Assembly: GCA_001464935.1 (NCBI GenBank)
Contig: LNEL01000036.1
Coordinates: forward strand, 1 to 64,000
Length of the DNA: 64,000 bases
Direction of reading: 5' to 3'
Origin: Gammaproteobacteria bacterium Ga0077536
GTDB taxonomy: Bacteria; Pseudomonadota; Gammaproteobacteria; Ga0077536
Shown here: one piece after another, positions 55,244 to 64,000 of the stretch
Layout of the letters: each line of letters begins with the position of its first letter
Position numbering within the stretch: the stretch's first letter is position 1
Notes under the pieces: generated by a model
Told to the model about the DNA's origin: nothing
What the model saw: the letters and a program-made list of their open reading frames with translations, nothing else
Database searches by the model: none
Position numbers and translations under genes: made by a program

Positions 55244-55382
55244 GCGCGAGGTCCGGTGACTGAGGCCTGGGTCGAGCATGCGGGCATGTCGCTGGCCGGT
55301 CGGCTCACGAGGGATCTGCCTGCGCGCTGATGCTATGCTTACGCTGTTGAATTCATCATCGCACACGACCGAGAAAGCTCAA

Positions 55383-55733
55383 ATGCGAACCCACAGAGCA
55401 GCCTTGCTCCCCGTCACGTTCCTCGTCGCGCAGTTCGCCCTGGCTGCCGATCCGTCCACCCTGCAGAACGTGCCGGAAGCGGCGCCCGAACCGCCGCCCC
55501 CGATGGAAGACGGCCAGGCCCTCGAACCCGAAGTCACGATCGTCCAGCGCAAGGATGCCGTCGTCGAGGAACACCGGATCAATGGCCGTCTGTACCGCGT
55601 GAAGATCACGCCCAAGTTCGGCAAGCCCTACTACCTGATCGACCAGGACGGCGATGGCCGGCTCGAATCGCGCATCGGCAACATGCTCTATCAGGAATAC
55701 GTGATCCCGCAGTGGGTGATTTTCAGCTGGTGA
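55383..55733 (+). CDS. DUF2782 domain-containing periplasmic protein
   Basis: A 116-residue protein with a signal peptide (MRTHRAALLPVTFLVAQFALA), a Pro/Glu-rich stretch, and the DUF2782 core: EPEVTIVQRKDAVVEEHRIN, LYRVKITPKFGKPYYLID, DGDGRLESR. The YYLIDxDGDG pattern is diagnostic. Commonly located between polA and thrB, as here. Function unknown. Confidence 0.88.
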   Translation: MRTHRAALLPVTFLVAQFALAADPSTLQNVPEAAPEPPPPMEDGQALEPEVTIVQRKDAVVEEHRINGRLYRVKITPKFGKPYYLIDQDGDGRLESRIGNMLYQEYVIPQWVIFSW

Positions 55734-55778
55734 TGACAACCGGGCGCGGCTGAGCCGCCCCGACCCGCCGCCTGCCCC

Positions 55779-56732
55779 ATGTCGGTGTACACCGCGGTCA
55801 GCACCGCCGAACTGGCGGTGTTCCTGACCGGTTACCCGCTCGGCACCGCCGTCGCCTGCGAGGGCATTCTGGAAGGCGTCGAGAACACCAACTATTTCCT
55901 GACGACCACGCGCGGGCGCTACGTGCTGACGCTCTTCGAGGCGACGCCGGCCGCGGATCTCCCGTTCTTTCTCGACCTGATGGCCCATCTCGCCGACCGC
56001 GGGCTGCCGGTGCCGCGCCCCGCGCGGCGGCACGACGGCGGCCAGGCAGCCCTCCTCTGCGGCAGACCGGCAGCCATCCTGCAGCGGCTGCCCGGCCGCA
56101 GTCCCGAGCGCCCCGACGCGGCCCGGTGTGCGGCCGTCGGCGATCTGCTCGGGCGGATGCACGTGGCCGTCGCCGATTTCGGCAGTACCCGGGCCAGCAC
56201 CCGCGGCGCGGCGTGGCGCGCGGAAGTCGGCGCACGCCTGCTCACGCGCCTCGGGCCGGCAGACCAGGCATTGCTGCGCGAGGAACTCGCGCTGCAGGAC
56301 ACGCAGCCGCTCGCGGGCCTCCCCGGCGGGGTCGTGCATGGCGATCTGTTCCGGGACAACGTGTTGTTCGAGGACACGACGCTGACCGGCGTCATCGATT
56401 TCTACTACGCCGCGCACGACAGCCTGCTCTACGACCTGGCGGTCACCGTTGCCGACTGGTGCTTCGACCGTGGCGGCTGGTCGTCCGAACGCGTCACGGC
56501 GCTGCTGCACGCCTATCGGGCGCAGCGTGCGGTGACGCCGGCCGAAATCGCCGCGTGGCCCGTCGCCCTGCGCGCTGCCGGCCTGCGCTTCTGGCTGTCG
56601 CGGCTGCAGGATGCGCTGTTTCCGAAACCGGGCAGCCTCGTGCTGATCAAGGATCCGGCGCAGTGCCGGGCCCTCATGCTCACGGCACGCCGGGAGGCGG
56701 CGCGGCTGACCGCGTGCTGGGCACACGGGTGA
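55779..56732 (+). CDS. thrB: Homoserine kinase (ThrB, aminoglycoside-phosphotransferase fold)
   Basis: A 317-residue kinase of the APH-like homoserine kinase family. It has GYPLGTAVACEGILEGVENTNYF, LTLFE, the catalytic loop GVVHGDLFRDNVLFE (Asp and Asn) and the metal-binding VIDFYYA. It phosphorylates homoserine for threonine synthesis. Unrelated in fold to E. coli ThrB, but typical for pseudomonads and relatives next to polA. Confidence 0.92.
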   Translation: MSVYTAVSTAELAVFLTGYPLGTAVACEGILEGVENTNYFLTTTRGRYVLTLFEATPAADLPFFLDLMAHLADRGLPVPRPARRHDGGQAALLCGRPAAILQRLPGRSPERPDAARCAAVGDLLGRMHVAVADFGSTRASTRGAAWRAEVGARLLTRLGPADQALLREELALQDTQPLAGLPGGVVHGDLFRDNVLFEDTTLTGVIDFYYAAHDSLLYDLAVTVADWCFDRGGWSSERVTALLHAYRAQRAVTPAEIAAWPVALRAAGLRFWLSRLQDALFPKPGSLVLIKDPAQCRALMLTARREAARLTACWAHG

Positions 56733-56851
56733 ACCAGGAGCCGCGGGCAGCGGGCTCGCCTGCTCTGCGCATCGCCACGAATCGACGCTGCGACTCGCCC
56801 CAGGCTCTGCCGGCCACGCCTTGGCGCCGCTTCAGCGAGCCTGCCACGGGC

Positions 56852-56885
56852 AAAAAAAAGCCCTCCTTGCGGAGGGCTTTTCAGG
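56852..56885. terminator. Bidirectional rho-independent terminator
   Basis: The stem AAGCCCTCC (56858-56866) / GGAGGGCTT (56871-56879) has a TTGC loop, flanked by A8 upstream and TTTT downstream. It thus works for thrB (plus) and, with a longer U-tract, for the OmpA-like gene (minus). Confidence 0.93.
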
Positions 56886-56904
56886 AAGGTCTGAGCGGTG
56901 AGGC

Positions 56905-57570
56905 TTAGTTGCTGATCACCACCAGGTCAACGCGGCGGTTCTGCGCGCGACCTTCAGCCGTGTCGTTCGACGCGGCGGGCTTGCTTTCGCCGTAGCCGCT
57001 CGGCTGCAGGCGGGACGCATCGACGCCCTTGCTGACCAGGTAGGCCACGGCGGACTGCGCGCGGCGCTCCGACAGGGCCTGGTTGTAGGCATCGCTGCCG
57101 ACGCTGTCGGTATGACCTTCGACACCAACCACCAGGGTCGGGTTTTCAGCCATCACCGTCGCGGCGTGGTCGAGCTTCGCCATGCCGTCGGCCTTCAGCG
57201 TCGACTTGTTGAAGTCGAAGTGAGTGCCTTCGAGGCTCATGATCTTCGTACCGACTTCCGGCGCGGGCGGCGGCGGGGGCGGCGGGGGCGGCGCAGGAGC
57301 CGGGGCTGGCGCGGCGGCAGGGGCCGGCGTCGGGGCCGGCGGCACCGGCTTCTCGCGGCAGAACAGGTAGCCGACACCCGCGCCGAGCGCGGCACCGGCG
57401 ACATAGGCTTCGGGTTCATCGGAGCCGGCGGCAGCGGCAGCCACACCGGCGCCGGTCACAGCGCCGACGATTGGGCAAAGGATCTCGCCCGGCTTGACGT
57501 TGCTGTTCGCGCAGCCCGCCAGGCTGACACACAGTGCCAGCGCGAGTCCTGTTTTGATTCGGTTCTCCAT
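56905..57570 (-). CDS. OmpA-family peptidoglycan-binding lipoprotein
   Basis: A 221-residue protein with lipobox SLAGC (Cys20). A glycine-zipper region (IVGAVTGAGVAAAAAGS...AGAALGAGVGYLF, about 33-72) follows, then an Ala/Pro linker with long proline runs, and a C-terminal OmpA domain with THFDFNKSTLKADG, VEGHTDSVGSDAYNQALSERRA and the arginine-rich end AQNRRVDLVV. It would be anchored in the outer membrane and bind peptidoglycan. Met at 57570 is chosen because it gives the lipoprotein signal. Confidence 0.92.
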   Translation of the reverse strand: MENRIKTGLALALCVSLAGCANSNVKPGEILCPIVGAVTGAGVAAAAAGSDEPEAYVAGAALGAGVGYLFCREKPVPPAPTPAPAAAPAPAPAPPPPPPPPPAPEVGTKIMSLEGTHFDFNKSTLKADGMAKLDHAATVMAENPTLVVGVEGHTDSVGSDAYNQALSERRAQSAVAYLVSKGVDASRLQPSGYGESKPAASNDTAEGRAQNRRVDLVVISN

Positions 57571-57648
57571 TGCGAACTTCCCCACGATTGATTTTGTCAC
57601 TTGAGATTGCCCTTGTTGCAGTTCAACAACATCAGGGCGTTAGTTGGA

Positions 57649-57657
57649 AGAATAGCA
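57649..57657 (-). promoter_or_regulatory. Candidate extended -10 promoter of the OmpA-like gene
   Basis: On the minus strand TGCTATTCT (57657-57649) is an extended -10 element about 80 bp upstream of the ATG. No good -35 lies 17-18 bp upstream, which an extended -10 can tolerate. Confidence 0.4.
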
Positions 57658-57796
57658 TAGCTTTCGCGAAAAGCCGCATAACTCGTTACGAGACTGGCCG
57701 AAACGGCGGTTATCGACGTGCCGGCGGGGTTCGGATTCGGCTCTCAGACCAGATAACAACAGGCAATGTGGTAAAAACCGCGCTGCCGGCGCGCGC

Positions 57797-59536
57797 TCAG
57801 GCGGTGCCGAGCGTCGCCATCAGCGACTTGAAGCGCTGCGGATCGGCGGTGCGCAGAGCGCGCGCGACGGTCGATTTCGCGTCTTCGAGCGTGGTCGCGG
57901 CAATGGCCTGTTTGACCTCGAGCAGCAGGGACGAATGCACGCTGAAAATGCGCAGGCCCAGCCCCAGCAGCAGCTTGGTGTAGCGCACGTCGCCCGCCAT
58001 TTCGCCGCACATCGCGATCGGACAGTCGCCGGCGTCGGCCGCACGGATGGCCATCGAAATGAGCCGCAGCACGCCGGGATTCAGCGGGTCGTAGAGGTAG
58101 CTCACTTCTTCGTTGACGCGATCGATCGCCACCGCGTACTGGATGAGATCGTTGGTCCCGATCGACAGGAAATCGAGCGCACGCGCGAAGCCGTCGGCAT
58201 AGGCGGCGGCGGCCGGCACCTCGATCATGCCGCCGATTGGCATCGACTCATCGAAATCGACGCCCTGCTGGCGACAGTCGGCCTGGATCCGGCGCACGAG
58301 TTCCGTGACCTGGGCCACCTCGTCCAGGTGCGACAGCATCGGGATCATCAGTCGCACCTGGCCGAGTGCCGAGACGCGCACGATCGCGCGCAGCTGCGGC
58401 AGGAACAGTTCGGGCTCCTTCAGCGCCAGCCGCACGGCGCGCAGGCCCAGCGCCGGGTTCGCGACGTTCACGCGCGTCGACAGGCTCGCCTCGATCTGCT
58501 TGTCGGCGCCGATGTCGAGCGTGCGGATCGTCACCGGCTGATTGCGAAAGGCCTCGACCAACCGTCGATAGGCGGCGAAATGCTCTTCCTCGGTCGGCAC
58601 GTCGACGCGGTTCATGTACAGGAACTCGGTGCGGAACAGCCCGACGCCGCGCGCACCGGCGGCGCGTGCCGCGTCGTAGTCGAGCTCGAGTTCGACGTTG
58701 GCCTGCAGTTCGATAGCGACACCGTCGGCCGTGACCGTCGGCGCGCGCTTCAACCGCGCGAGGTTGCTGACGCGCTTGTTGCGTTCGTCGCGACGCAGCC
58801 GGTAATGCTCGGTGATGCGCTGATCCGCTTCGCCGATCACCAGCCCCTCGCCGCCGTCGACAATCAGCGTCTCCCCCTCGCGGATGAAACGTCGCGCGTG
58901 ATGCACGCCGACCACGCCGGGGACGCCGAGGCTGCGCGCCAGGATCGCCGTATGCGACGTCGGTCCGCCGTACTCGGTGACGAAGGCGGCAATCCCGTGG
59001 TGCTGCATCAGCAGCGTGTCAGCCGGCGAAAGATCGTCGGCGACCAGCACCGCGCCATCGAGCGCCGTTTCAGTGTTCTCGTGCGCCATCGGCGCATGAT
59101 TGAGCAGGATGCGCAGGATTCTGTTGATCACATGGTCGACGTCGTCGCGCCGCGTGCGCAGGTACGGGTCGTCCATCTGGTCGAAGGCGGCGACGAGCAT
59201 GTCGCGCTGGAGCTTCAGCGCCCACTCGGCATTGCAGCGGCGCTCGCGGATGAGCCGTTTGGGCTCATCGGTCAGCATGGCGTCCTCGAGCATCAGCAGG
59301 TGCGTGTCGATGAACGCCGCGATGTCCGCCGGCGTATGCGCGGGAATCTTTTCACGCATGCCCGCCAGGTGCGCCTTGGCGTCGTCGATCGCGCGCTCCA
59401 GGCGCGCAATCTCCGCCGGCACTTCGGGTTCGGCAATGGTGTATTCGTAGAGTTCGAGCGCGTCACGCCGCACGATGTGGGCGACGCCGATCGCGATGCC
59501 GCGCGACACCCCCTTGCCGTGCAGTGACCAGGTCAT
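57797..59536 (-). CDS. ptsI: PTS enzyme I (phosphoenolpyruvate-protein phosphotransferase)
   Basis: A 579-residue enzyme I. It has the phospho-His195 motif GGPTSHTAILARSLGVPGVVG, the TIM-barrel PEP site with GVGLFRTEFLYM, and IGTNDLIQYA and MCGEMAGD near the C-terminus. There is no N-terminal GAF domain, so it is the short PtsI type rather than PtsP-Ntr of E. coli. It transfers phosphate from PEP to HPr. The start overlaps the HPr stop (ATGA). With no sugar permease nearby, a regulatory PTS is likely. Confidence 0.94.
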   Translation of the reverse strand: MTWSLHGKGVSRGIAIGVAHIVRRDALELYEYTIAEPEVPAEIARLERAIDDAKAHLAGMREKIPAHTPADIAAFIDTHLLMLEDAMLTDEPKRLIRERRCNAEWALKLQRDMLVAAFDQMDDPYLRTRRDDVDHVINRILRILLNHAPMAHENTETALDGAVLVADDLSPADTLLMQHHGIAAFVTEYGGPTSHTAILARSLGVPGVVGVHHARRFIREGETLIVDGGEGLVIGEADQRITEHYRLRRDERNKRVSNLARLKRAPTVTADGVAIELQANVELELDYDAARAAGARGVGLFRTEFLYMNRVDVPTEEEHFAAYRRLVEAFRNQPVTIRTLDIGADKQIEASLSTRVNVANPALGLRAVRLALKEPELFLPQLRAIVRVSALGQVRLMIPMLSHLDEVAQVTELVRRIQADCRQQGVDFDESMPIGGMIEVPAAAAYADGFARALDFLSIGTNDLIQYAVAIDRVNEEVSYLYDPLNPGVLRLISMAIRAADAGDCPIAMCGEMAGDVRYTKLLLGLGLRIFSVHSSLLLEVKQAIAATTLEDAKSTVARALRTADPQRFKSLMATLGTA

Positions 59537-59802
59537 TCGGACTCGCCGAAGCGATCGGCGATCAGCGCGACCAGCGCCTGCATCGCGCCTTCCTCATTTT
59601 CCCCGTTGGTGACGAGTTCGAGCAGCGTGCCCTGCGAAGCGGCCAGCATCATCAGGCCCATGATGCTCTTGCCGTTGACCTTGTTGCCGTTCTTGATGAC
59701 GGAAATTTCGCACTTGAAGGCCGCCGCTGTCTGCACGAAGCGCGCGGCCGCGCGCGCATGCAGCCCGAGGCGATTGATGATCGTGACCTGCTGGTTGAGC
59801 AC
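59533..59802 (-). CDS. ptsH: HPr family phosphocarrier protein
   Basis: An 89-residue HPr. His15 lies in RLGLHARAA and Ser46 in NGKSIMGLM, both at the standard positions. It accepts phosphate from enzyme I. In this neighbourhood (rpoN-hpf-rapZ) it is often named npr. The gene lies 9 bp after rapZ and overlaps the enzyme I gene. Confidence 0.95.
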   Translation of the reverse strand: MLNQQVTIINRLGLHARAAARFVQTAAAFKCEISVIKNGNKVNGKSIMGLMMLAASQGTLLELVTNGENEEGAMQALVALIADRFGESE

Positions 59803-59811
59803 GGCGTTTCC

Positions 59812-60647
59812 TCAGGTATCCCGGTGCGTCACGACGACGTGGCGCCCCGCGCGAAACTCGGCGGCTATCCGCTCGGCGACATAGACCGAGCGATGGCGGC
59901 CGCCCGTGCAGCCGACGGCCACCGTCAGGTAACTGCGGTTGTCCGCTTCGAAGCGGGGCACCCAGGTGCGCAGGAATTCGATGATGTCGGCGACCATGCG
60001 CGGCGCGAGCTCGGTCGCATCGAGAAAAGCGCACACGGCCTCGTCGCGGCCGGTCTGGCTGCGCAGGGTCGGATCCCAGTGCGGGTTCGGCAGACAGCGC
60101 ACGTCGAACACGAAGTCAGCATCCGGCGGCACGCCGTTCTTGTAGCCGAAGGAGCTGATCTGCAGCGCGAGCACGCTGCGCTCGCGGTTCATCACGCGAT
60201 CGAGAATCAGCGCGCGGAACTGGTGGACGTGCGTATGCGAGGTGTCGATGCGCAGGTCCGCGCGCGCGATGATCGGCTCCAGCAACTCGCGTTCACGCGC
60301 GATGGCGGCACGCAGCGGCAGGCTGTCGCCCGACAGCGGATGGCGCCGGCGCGTTTCACTGAAACGGTTGATCAGCGCCTCGTCCGACGCATCGATGAAC
60401 ACGAGTTCGACCGAGGCTTCGCCCTGCGCGAGGCGGTCGAGGATCGCGGGCAGCTGCGCGAGGTCGTCCTCGCGGTTGCGGGCATCGATACCGACGGCGA
60501 CCCGCCGATGAAGCGGGCGAAGTCGTCGAGGAAGCCGGCCGGCAGGTTGTCGACGCAGTAGAAGCCGGCGTCTTCCAGTGCGTGCAGCGCAATGGTCTTG
60601 CCGCCGCCCGAGACGCCCGAGACGATGATGAAACGGCGCGCAGCCAT
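59812..60647 (-). pseudogene. rapZ: RNase adapter RapZ, frameshifted
   Basis: The N-terminal frame (from ATG 60647) gives [10 protein letters not shown] (Walker A), [25 protein letters not shown], then changes frame near 60500-60508. The rest (VAVGIDARN, then [24 protein letters not shown] and YLTVAVGCTGGRHRSVYVAE to 59812) is in another frame. Compared with RapZ proteins, a few residues between ARFI and VAVGID also seem lost, so a deletion of 3n+1 bases fits. RapZ guides RNase E to GlmZ in E. coli and binds GlcN6P. Otherwise all conserved regions remain, so a sequencing or assembly error is as likely as true loss. Confidence 0.85.
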
Positions 60648-60715
60648 GTCCCTATCCGCCCAGCGGGCCGCGCCCGCGCGCCGTCCTGGCCAATGACCTC
60701 ATGTCGGGCCCACGC

Positions 60716-61042
60716 TCAGACGCCGTCCTGACCGCGAACGCTGCCTTCGCGCGCGTGGTGGTCGGTGATCTTTTCCTTGTGCTTCTTCACCTGGCGGTCG
60801 AGCTTGTCGAGCATCAGATCGATGGCCGCGTACATGTCGTCGTGTTCGCTTTCGGCATGCAGCGTGTTGCCTGAGACGTGAATCGTGGCCTCCGCCTTGT
60901 GCAGCTGGCGGACGGCGCCGAGCACCACGTGGGCATCGACGACGTGATCGAAATGGCGCTGGATGCGCTGCAGCTTGGTCTTGACGTAGTCCCGGAGGGC
61001 CGGCGAGAGTTCGACGTGGTGACCGGAAATGTTCAGTTGCAT
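60716..61042 (-). CDS. hpf: Ribosome hibernation promoting factor
   Basis: A 108-residue short HPF. It opens MQLNISGHHVELSPALRDYVKTKLQRIQRHFD and has VDAHVVLGAVRQLHKAEATIHVSG, ESEHDDMYAAIDLMLDKLDRQVKKHKEKITDH. It has one S30AE-type domain and no long C-terminal extension. It binds the 30S decoding region in stationary phase. AGGGA precedes ATG 61042. Lies between rpoN and rapZ, with ptsN missing. Confidence 0.94.
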   Translation of the reverse strand: MQLNISGHHVELSPALRDYVKTKLQRIQRHFDHVVDAHVVLGAVRQLHKAEATIHVSGNTLHAESEHDDMYAAIDLMLDKLDRQVKKHKEKITDHHAREGSVRGQDGV

Positions 61043-61145
61043 GTTTGGGTTCCCTGATACGGAGCTGGACGTTGCAGTTTTATCCGTTCGATCTTCACTT
61101 GCATTGCAAGTATAGCCCCTGGCGATGGCCCCGACCCGGCCCCGG

Positions 61146-62648
61146 TCACGCCAGACGCTTGCGTTCATTGGACGGCGGAATTTGCATGGCTTCGCGGTAC
61201 TTGGCGACCGTGCGTCGCGCCACGTTGATGCCCTGTTTCGACAGGATGGTCGCGATCTTGCTGTCGCTCAATGGTTTGTCGGTGTGTTCGGCGGCAATCA
61301 GCTTCTTGATCACCGCGCGGATGGCAGTCGACGACGCTTCGCCGCCCATGCTCGTGCTGACGTGGCTCGAGAAGAAATACTTCAGTTCATAGATGCCACG
61401 CGGCGTGTGCATGTACTTGCGGCTGGTCACGCGTGAAATCGTCGATTCGTGCATGCCGAGCGCCTCGGCGATGTCGTGCAGCACCAGCGGCTTCATCGCC
61501 TCGTCGCCGTGATCGAGAAACGCCTTCTGCCGCTCGACTATCGAGGTCGCCACCTTCAGCAGCGTTTCACTGCGGCTCTGCAGGCTCTTGATGAACCATT
61601 TCGCTTCCTGCAGGTGGGTTTTCAGCGAGCTGTTGCCCGGGCTGTTGTCGGCGCGCCGAATCATGCTCGCGTAATAGGGATTGATGCGCACATGGGGCAC
61701 TGAATCCGGGTTCAGCTCGACTTTCCAGCGCCCGCGCAACTTGCGCACGAACACGTCGGGGACCAGGTATTCGGACGGCTCGTCGCCGTACTGGGAGCCC
61801 GGCCGCGGGTTCAGCGTCTGAATCAGCGCGATGACTTCCTTCAGCGCTTCCTGGTCGATCTTCAGCCGGCGCATGATCATCGCGTATTCGCGGCTGCCGA
61901 GCGCATCCAGGAATTCCTCGCAGACACGCTGGGCAATCGCCAGTGCCGGCGTCGAGGAGGGCAGCTGCCGGAACTGCAGGAGCAGACACTCCTTCAGGTC
62001 GCGCGCGCCGACGCCGGCCGGCTCGAGCGCCTGAATCTGCTTCAGCACGGCGCGCACTTCGTCGAGTTCGACCGGATCCTCGGCGTCGTCGCCGGCGTTC
62101 ACGGCATCGCGGATTTCTTCGAGGGTCGCGTCGAGATAGCCGTCGTCGTTGATGGCGTCGACCAGCGCAATGGCGATCGCGCGATCGAGCTCACTCAACT
62201 GGAGCAGGTTGACCTGCCACAGCAGATGTTCGCGCAGCGAGCCGCTGCTGCTGCGGACGTTGTCGAACTCGCCGGCATCCTCATGCCCGCTGGTGGGTCC
62301 CGCGGCGGCAAGGGTGTTGTCGAAGATCTCGTCCCACTCGCTGTCGACCGGCAGATCCTCGGGGATGTCGTCGGAGGTCGGCACGCCGAGTTCTTCCGGC
62401 GCGTCGCCGTCGCCGCCTTCGAATTCGGTGCTCTCGCCCTTGTTCGCCGGCATCGCGCCTTCGGCGTTGAAGTCGAAGGTCTCGCGGACCTCTTCGTCCT
62501 CGAGCTCCAGCATCATGTTCGAATCCAGCACCTGCTGGACTTCGAGCTCGAGCTCCATGGACGACAGTTGCAACAGGCGGATGGCCTGCTGCAGCTGGGG
62601 CGTCATGGTCAGCTGCTGACCGAGCTTGAGCTGTAATGATTGCTTCAT
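61146..62648 (-). CDS. rpoN: RNA polymerase sigma-54 factor
   Basis: A 500-residue RpoN. The activator-interacting N-terminus is [29 protein letters not shown]. An acidic region II follows (about 60-130). The core-binding domain has [18 protein letters not shown]. The DNA-binding part ends with the RpoN box [12 protein letters not shown]. It directs transcription from -24/-12 promoters such as the candidate at 8597, with activators such as the regulator at 24208. Confidence 0.96.
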   Translation of the reverse strand: MKQSLQLKLGQQLTMTPQLQQAIRLLQLSSMELELEVQQVLDSNMMLELEDEEVRETFDFNAEGAMPANKGESTEFEGGDGDAPEELGVPTSDDIPEDLPVDSEWDEIFDNTLAAAGPTSGHEDAGEFDNVRSSSGSLREHLLWQVNLLQLSELDRAIAIALVDAINDDGYLDATLEEIRDAVNAGDDAEDPVELDEVRAVLKQIQALEPAGVGARDLKECLLLQFRQLPSSTPALAIAQRVCEEFLDALGSREYAMIMRRLKIDQEALKEVIALIQTLNPRPGSQYGDEPSEYLVPDVFVRKLRGRWKVELNPDSVPHVRINPYYASMIRRADNSPGNSSLKTHLQEAKWFIKSLQSRSETLLKVATSIVERQKAFLDHGDEAMKPLVLHDIAEALGMHESTISRVTSRKYMHTPRGIYELKYFFSSHVSTSMGGEASSTAIRAVIKKLIAAEHTDKPLSDSKIATILSKQGINVARRTVAKYREAMQIPPSNERKRLA

Positions 62649-62770
62649 GGGCGGCGACGGACCGACGGACTGCTGTGCTGATGACGGTGGTTCAAAGTCT
62701 AGCCCACCGCCCCGCGGCGCCGGTGGCGCGGCGGGAATCTTTTACAATGGTGCGCGCGCCGATCGCGGCC

Positions 62771-63496
62771 TCACATCGCAAAATCTTCTCCGAGATAGAC
62801 TTCCCGGACATGCTCGTCGTCGAGCACCTGGTCAGGCGTCCCTTCGGCAATGATGCGTCCATCGTTCACTATGTAGGCCCGGTCACAGATGCCCAGAGTT
62901 TCACGCACGTTATGGTCGGTGATCAACACGCCGATGCCGAGCCGGCTCAGGTGCTGGATGATGCGCCGGATGTCGCCGACCGAAATCGGGTCGACGCCAG
63001 CGAACGGCTCATCGAGCAGCACGAAACGCGGCTGGGACGCGAGCGCGCGCGCAATTTCGACACGCCGGCGCTCACCTCCGGATAGCGACATTCCGAGGTT
63101 TTTCTTGATGTGGCTGATGTGGAATTCACGCAGCAGGCCGTCGAGTCGCCGCGCGCGCTGCTCGGCGGTCAGTTCCGGGATGATTTCCAGCACCGCGGCG
63201 ATGTTCTCCTCGACCGTCAGCTTGCGGAACACCGACGCTTCCTGCGGCAGGTAGCCGAGTCCTCGCCGCGCGCGCAGGTCCATCGGCAGCGCCGTCAGGT
63301 CTTCCTTGTCCAGGTGAATGCTGCCGCCGTCACCGTTCACGAGCCCGACGATCATGTAGAAGCTGGTGGTCTTGCCGGCACCGTTCGGCCCGAGCAGCCC
63401 GATGACTTCGCCGCTGCTGACCGTCAGGCTGACGTCGCGCACGACCTGGCGCGACTTGTAGGCCTTCGACAGGTGGCTGACGGTCAGGACAGGCAT
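62771..63496 (-). CDS. lptB: LPS export ABC transporter ATP-binding protein
   Basis: A 241-residue ABC ATPase. It has Walker A GPNGAGKT (36-43), a Q-loop at [19 protein letters not shown], signature [10 protein letters not shown], Walker [14 protein letters not shown] and switch His in [10 protein letters not shown], all diagnostic of LptB. It powers LPS extraction with LptFG. It follows lptA by 19 bp and precedes rpoN. Confidence 0.96.
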   Translation of the reverse strand: MPVLTVSHLSKAYKSRQVVRDVSLTVSSGEVIGLLGPNGAGKTTSFYMIVGLVNGDGGSIHLDKEDLTALPMDLRARRGLGYLPQEASVFRKLTVEENIAAVLEIIPELTAEQRARRLDGLLREFHISHIKKNLGMSLSGGERRRVEIARALASQPRFVLLDEPFAGVDPISVGDIRRIIQHLSRLGIGVLITDHNVRETLGICDRAYIVNDGRIIAEGTPDQVLDDEHVREVYLGEDFAM

Positions 63497-63515
63497 GTCG
63501 TTCCTTCGGCCGGCG

Positions 63516-64000
63516 TCACGGGGTGGCCGGCGTCTTGGGCGGAATGATGACCTTGATGCGCCCCGGCTTCCGTTCGCCGCCGCTGGCCGGGGTCTCGCTC
63601 TGCGGCGTGCCGCGGCCGGTGATCACGCTGTTCTTGGTGTCGTAATTGATGCGGTAGCCGGTGAACAGCCGCGCGCCCTGCGTGAGCCGGGCGTCCTTGA
63701 TCAGGATGAGCTGGTTCTTCTTGGCCAGGTACTGGATCTGCGCACCCTCGCCCTCGATGTCTTCCTTGCCGCCGTCGGGCGTCTGTTTGAAGTACGCGGG
63801 CGCGCCGTCGAGGAACACTTCGGTCAGCTGGCGATTCTCGTCGAAGTTCGCGCGCATCTTCTCGCCCGTCATCCGGATCGAGCCCTGGGTCACGATTACG
63901 TTGCCGACGTAGGTGGTGCGGCCTTCGACGTCGTCCATCTCGGCGAAGTCCGCCTCGATTTCAACCGGCTGGCTGGTGTCCGTGGACAGCGCCGCGGCGC
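63516..64000 (-). CDS. lptA: LPS transport periplasmic protein LptA (5' end beyond window)
   Basis: The 3' 160 codons of lptA. Visible text includes [38 protein letters not shown] and [11 protein letters not shown], the repeated beta-jellyroll strands of the OstA/LptA domain that form the LPS bridge across the periplasm. A Met within it (63938) is not the start because conserved residues continue upstream to the edge. The signal peptide lies outside. Confidence 0.92.
   Translation of the reverse strand, partial: AAALSTDTSQPVEIEADFAEMDDVEGRTTYVGNVIVTQGSIRMTGEKMRANFDENRQLTEVFLDGAPAYFKQTPDGGKEDIEGEGAQIQYLAKKNQLILIKDARLTQGARLFTGYRINYDTKNSVITGRGTPQSETPASGGERKPGRIKVIIPPKTPATP

Noticed and set aside
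62743..62748. TACAAT as a plus-strand promoter between rpoN and lptB
   Set aside because: It would drive antisense transcription into lptB, has no -35, and no plus-strand gene follows.

Overview
The window is high-GC chromosomal DNA from a gammaproteobacterium. Several gene neighbourhoods support this: hisA-hisF-hisI-hisE followed by tatA-tatB-tatC, polA next to a DUF2782 gene and thrB, lptA-lptB-rpoN-hpf-rapZ-HPr-enzyme I, and an MSHA-type pilus assembly cluster. A Nevskiales/Steroidobacterales-like lineage would fit the GC content and the DUF1329, DUF1207 and short-chain dehydrogenase content, but this is inference; no rRNA or tRNA gene is present to anchor it.

Layout. 1-3859: the end of an ABC-2 export operon (minus strand), then a membrane histidine kinase and an AAA ATPase (plus). 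3860-4660: non-coding DNA built from interspersed repeats. 4661-5970: a GST and a divergent TetR regulator with an inverted repeat between them. 6004-10084: two SDR dehydrogenases, a carboxymuconolactone-decarboxylase-like protein and a DUF1329 secreted protein with a sigma-54-like promoter. 10365-11708: three small minus-strand genes (hypothetical, YdhR, nucleoside deaminase). 11740-25671: a tightly packed 11-gene minus-strand operon for an MSHA-like type IV pilus or pseudopilus machine. It runs from a sigma-54 response regulator through MshM, L, N, E, G and I/J/K-like proteins to two atypical pseudopilin-like proteins. 25637-26512: metF. 26885-34779: a GST, tkt, gap, pgk, pyk and a divergent class I fba, with repeats between pyk and fba. 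35081-37762: a DUF1207 outer-membrane protein and a second DUF1329 protein. 38249-41340: an acid-ceramidase-like Ntn hydrolase, a cupin, a broken PhyH dioxygenase, DUF1840 and a mini zinc-ribbon protein. 41350-45092: an MFS transporter and trpG-trpD-trpC. 45243-48739: VOC, class II aldolase, ilvA, rpiA, DUF2905. 48749-52437: tatC/B/A and hisE/I/F/A (minus). 52541-57570: polA, DUF2782, thrB, an OmpA-like lipoprotein. 57797-64000: enzyme I, HPr, a frameshifted rapZ, hpf, rpoN, lptB and a partial lptA.

Working together: the central-carbon block supplies C3/C5/C6 interconversion, and the Trp and His blocks are partial pathways (trpE, hisB and hisH are not here). The last block is the nitrogen-PTS/sigma-54/LPS-export neighbourhood. 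The pilus operon begins with a sigma-54 activator and carries an MshE ATPase with an apparent c-di-GMP-binding domain, so regulation by both sigma-54 and c-di-GMP is plausible.

The most striking anomalies are three. A perfect 101-bp inverted repeat replaces the middle of the PhyH gene. rapZ is frameshifted. Two pseudopilin-like proteins in the MSHA-like operon share a Cys-containing LPCPD...PW module, and no ordinary major pilin is present.
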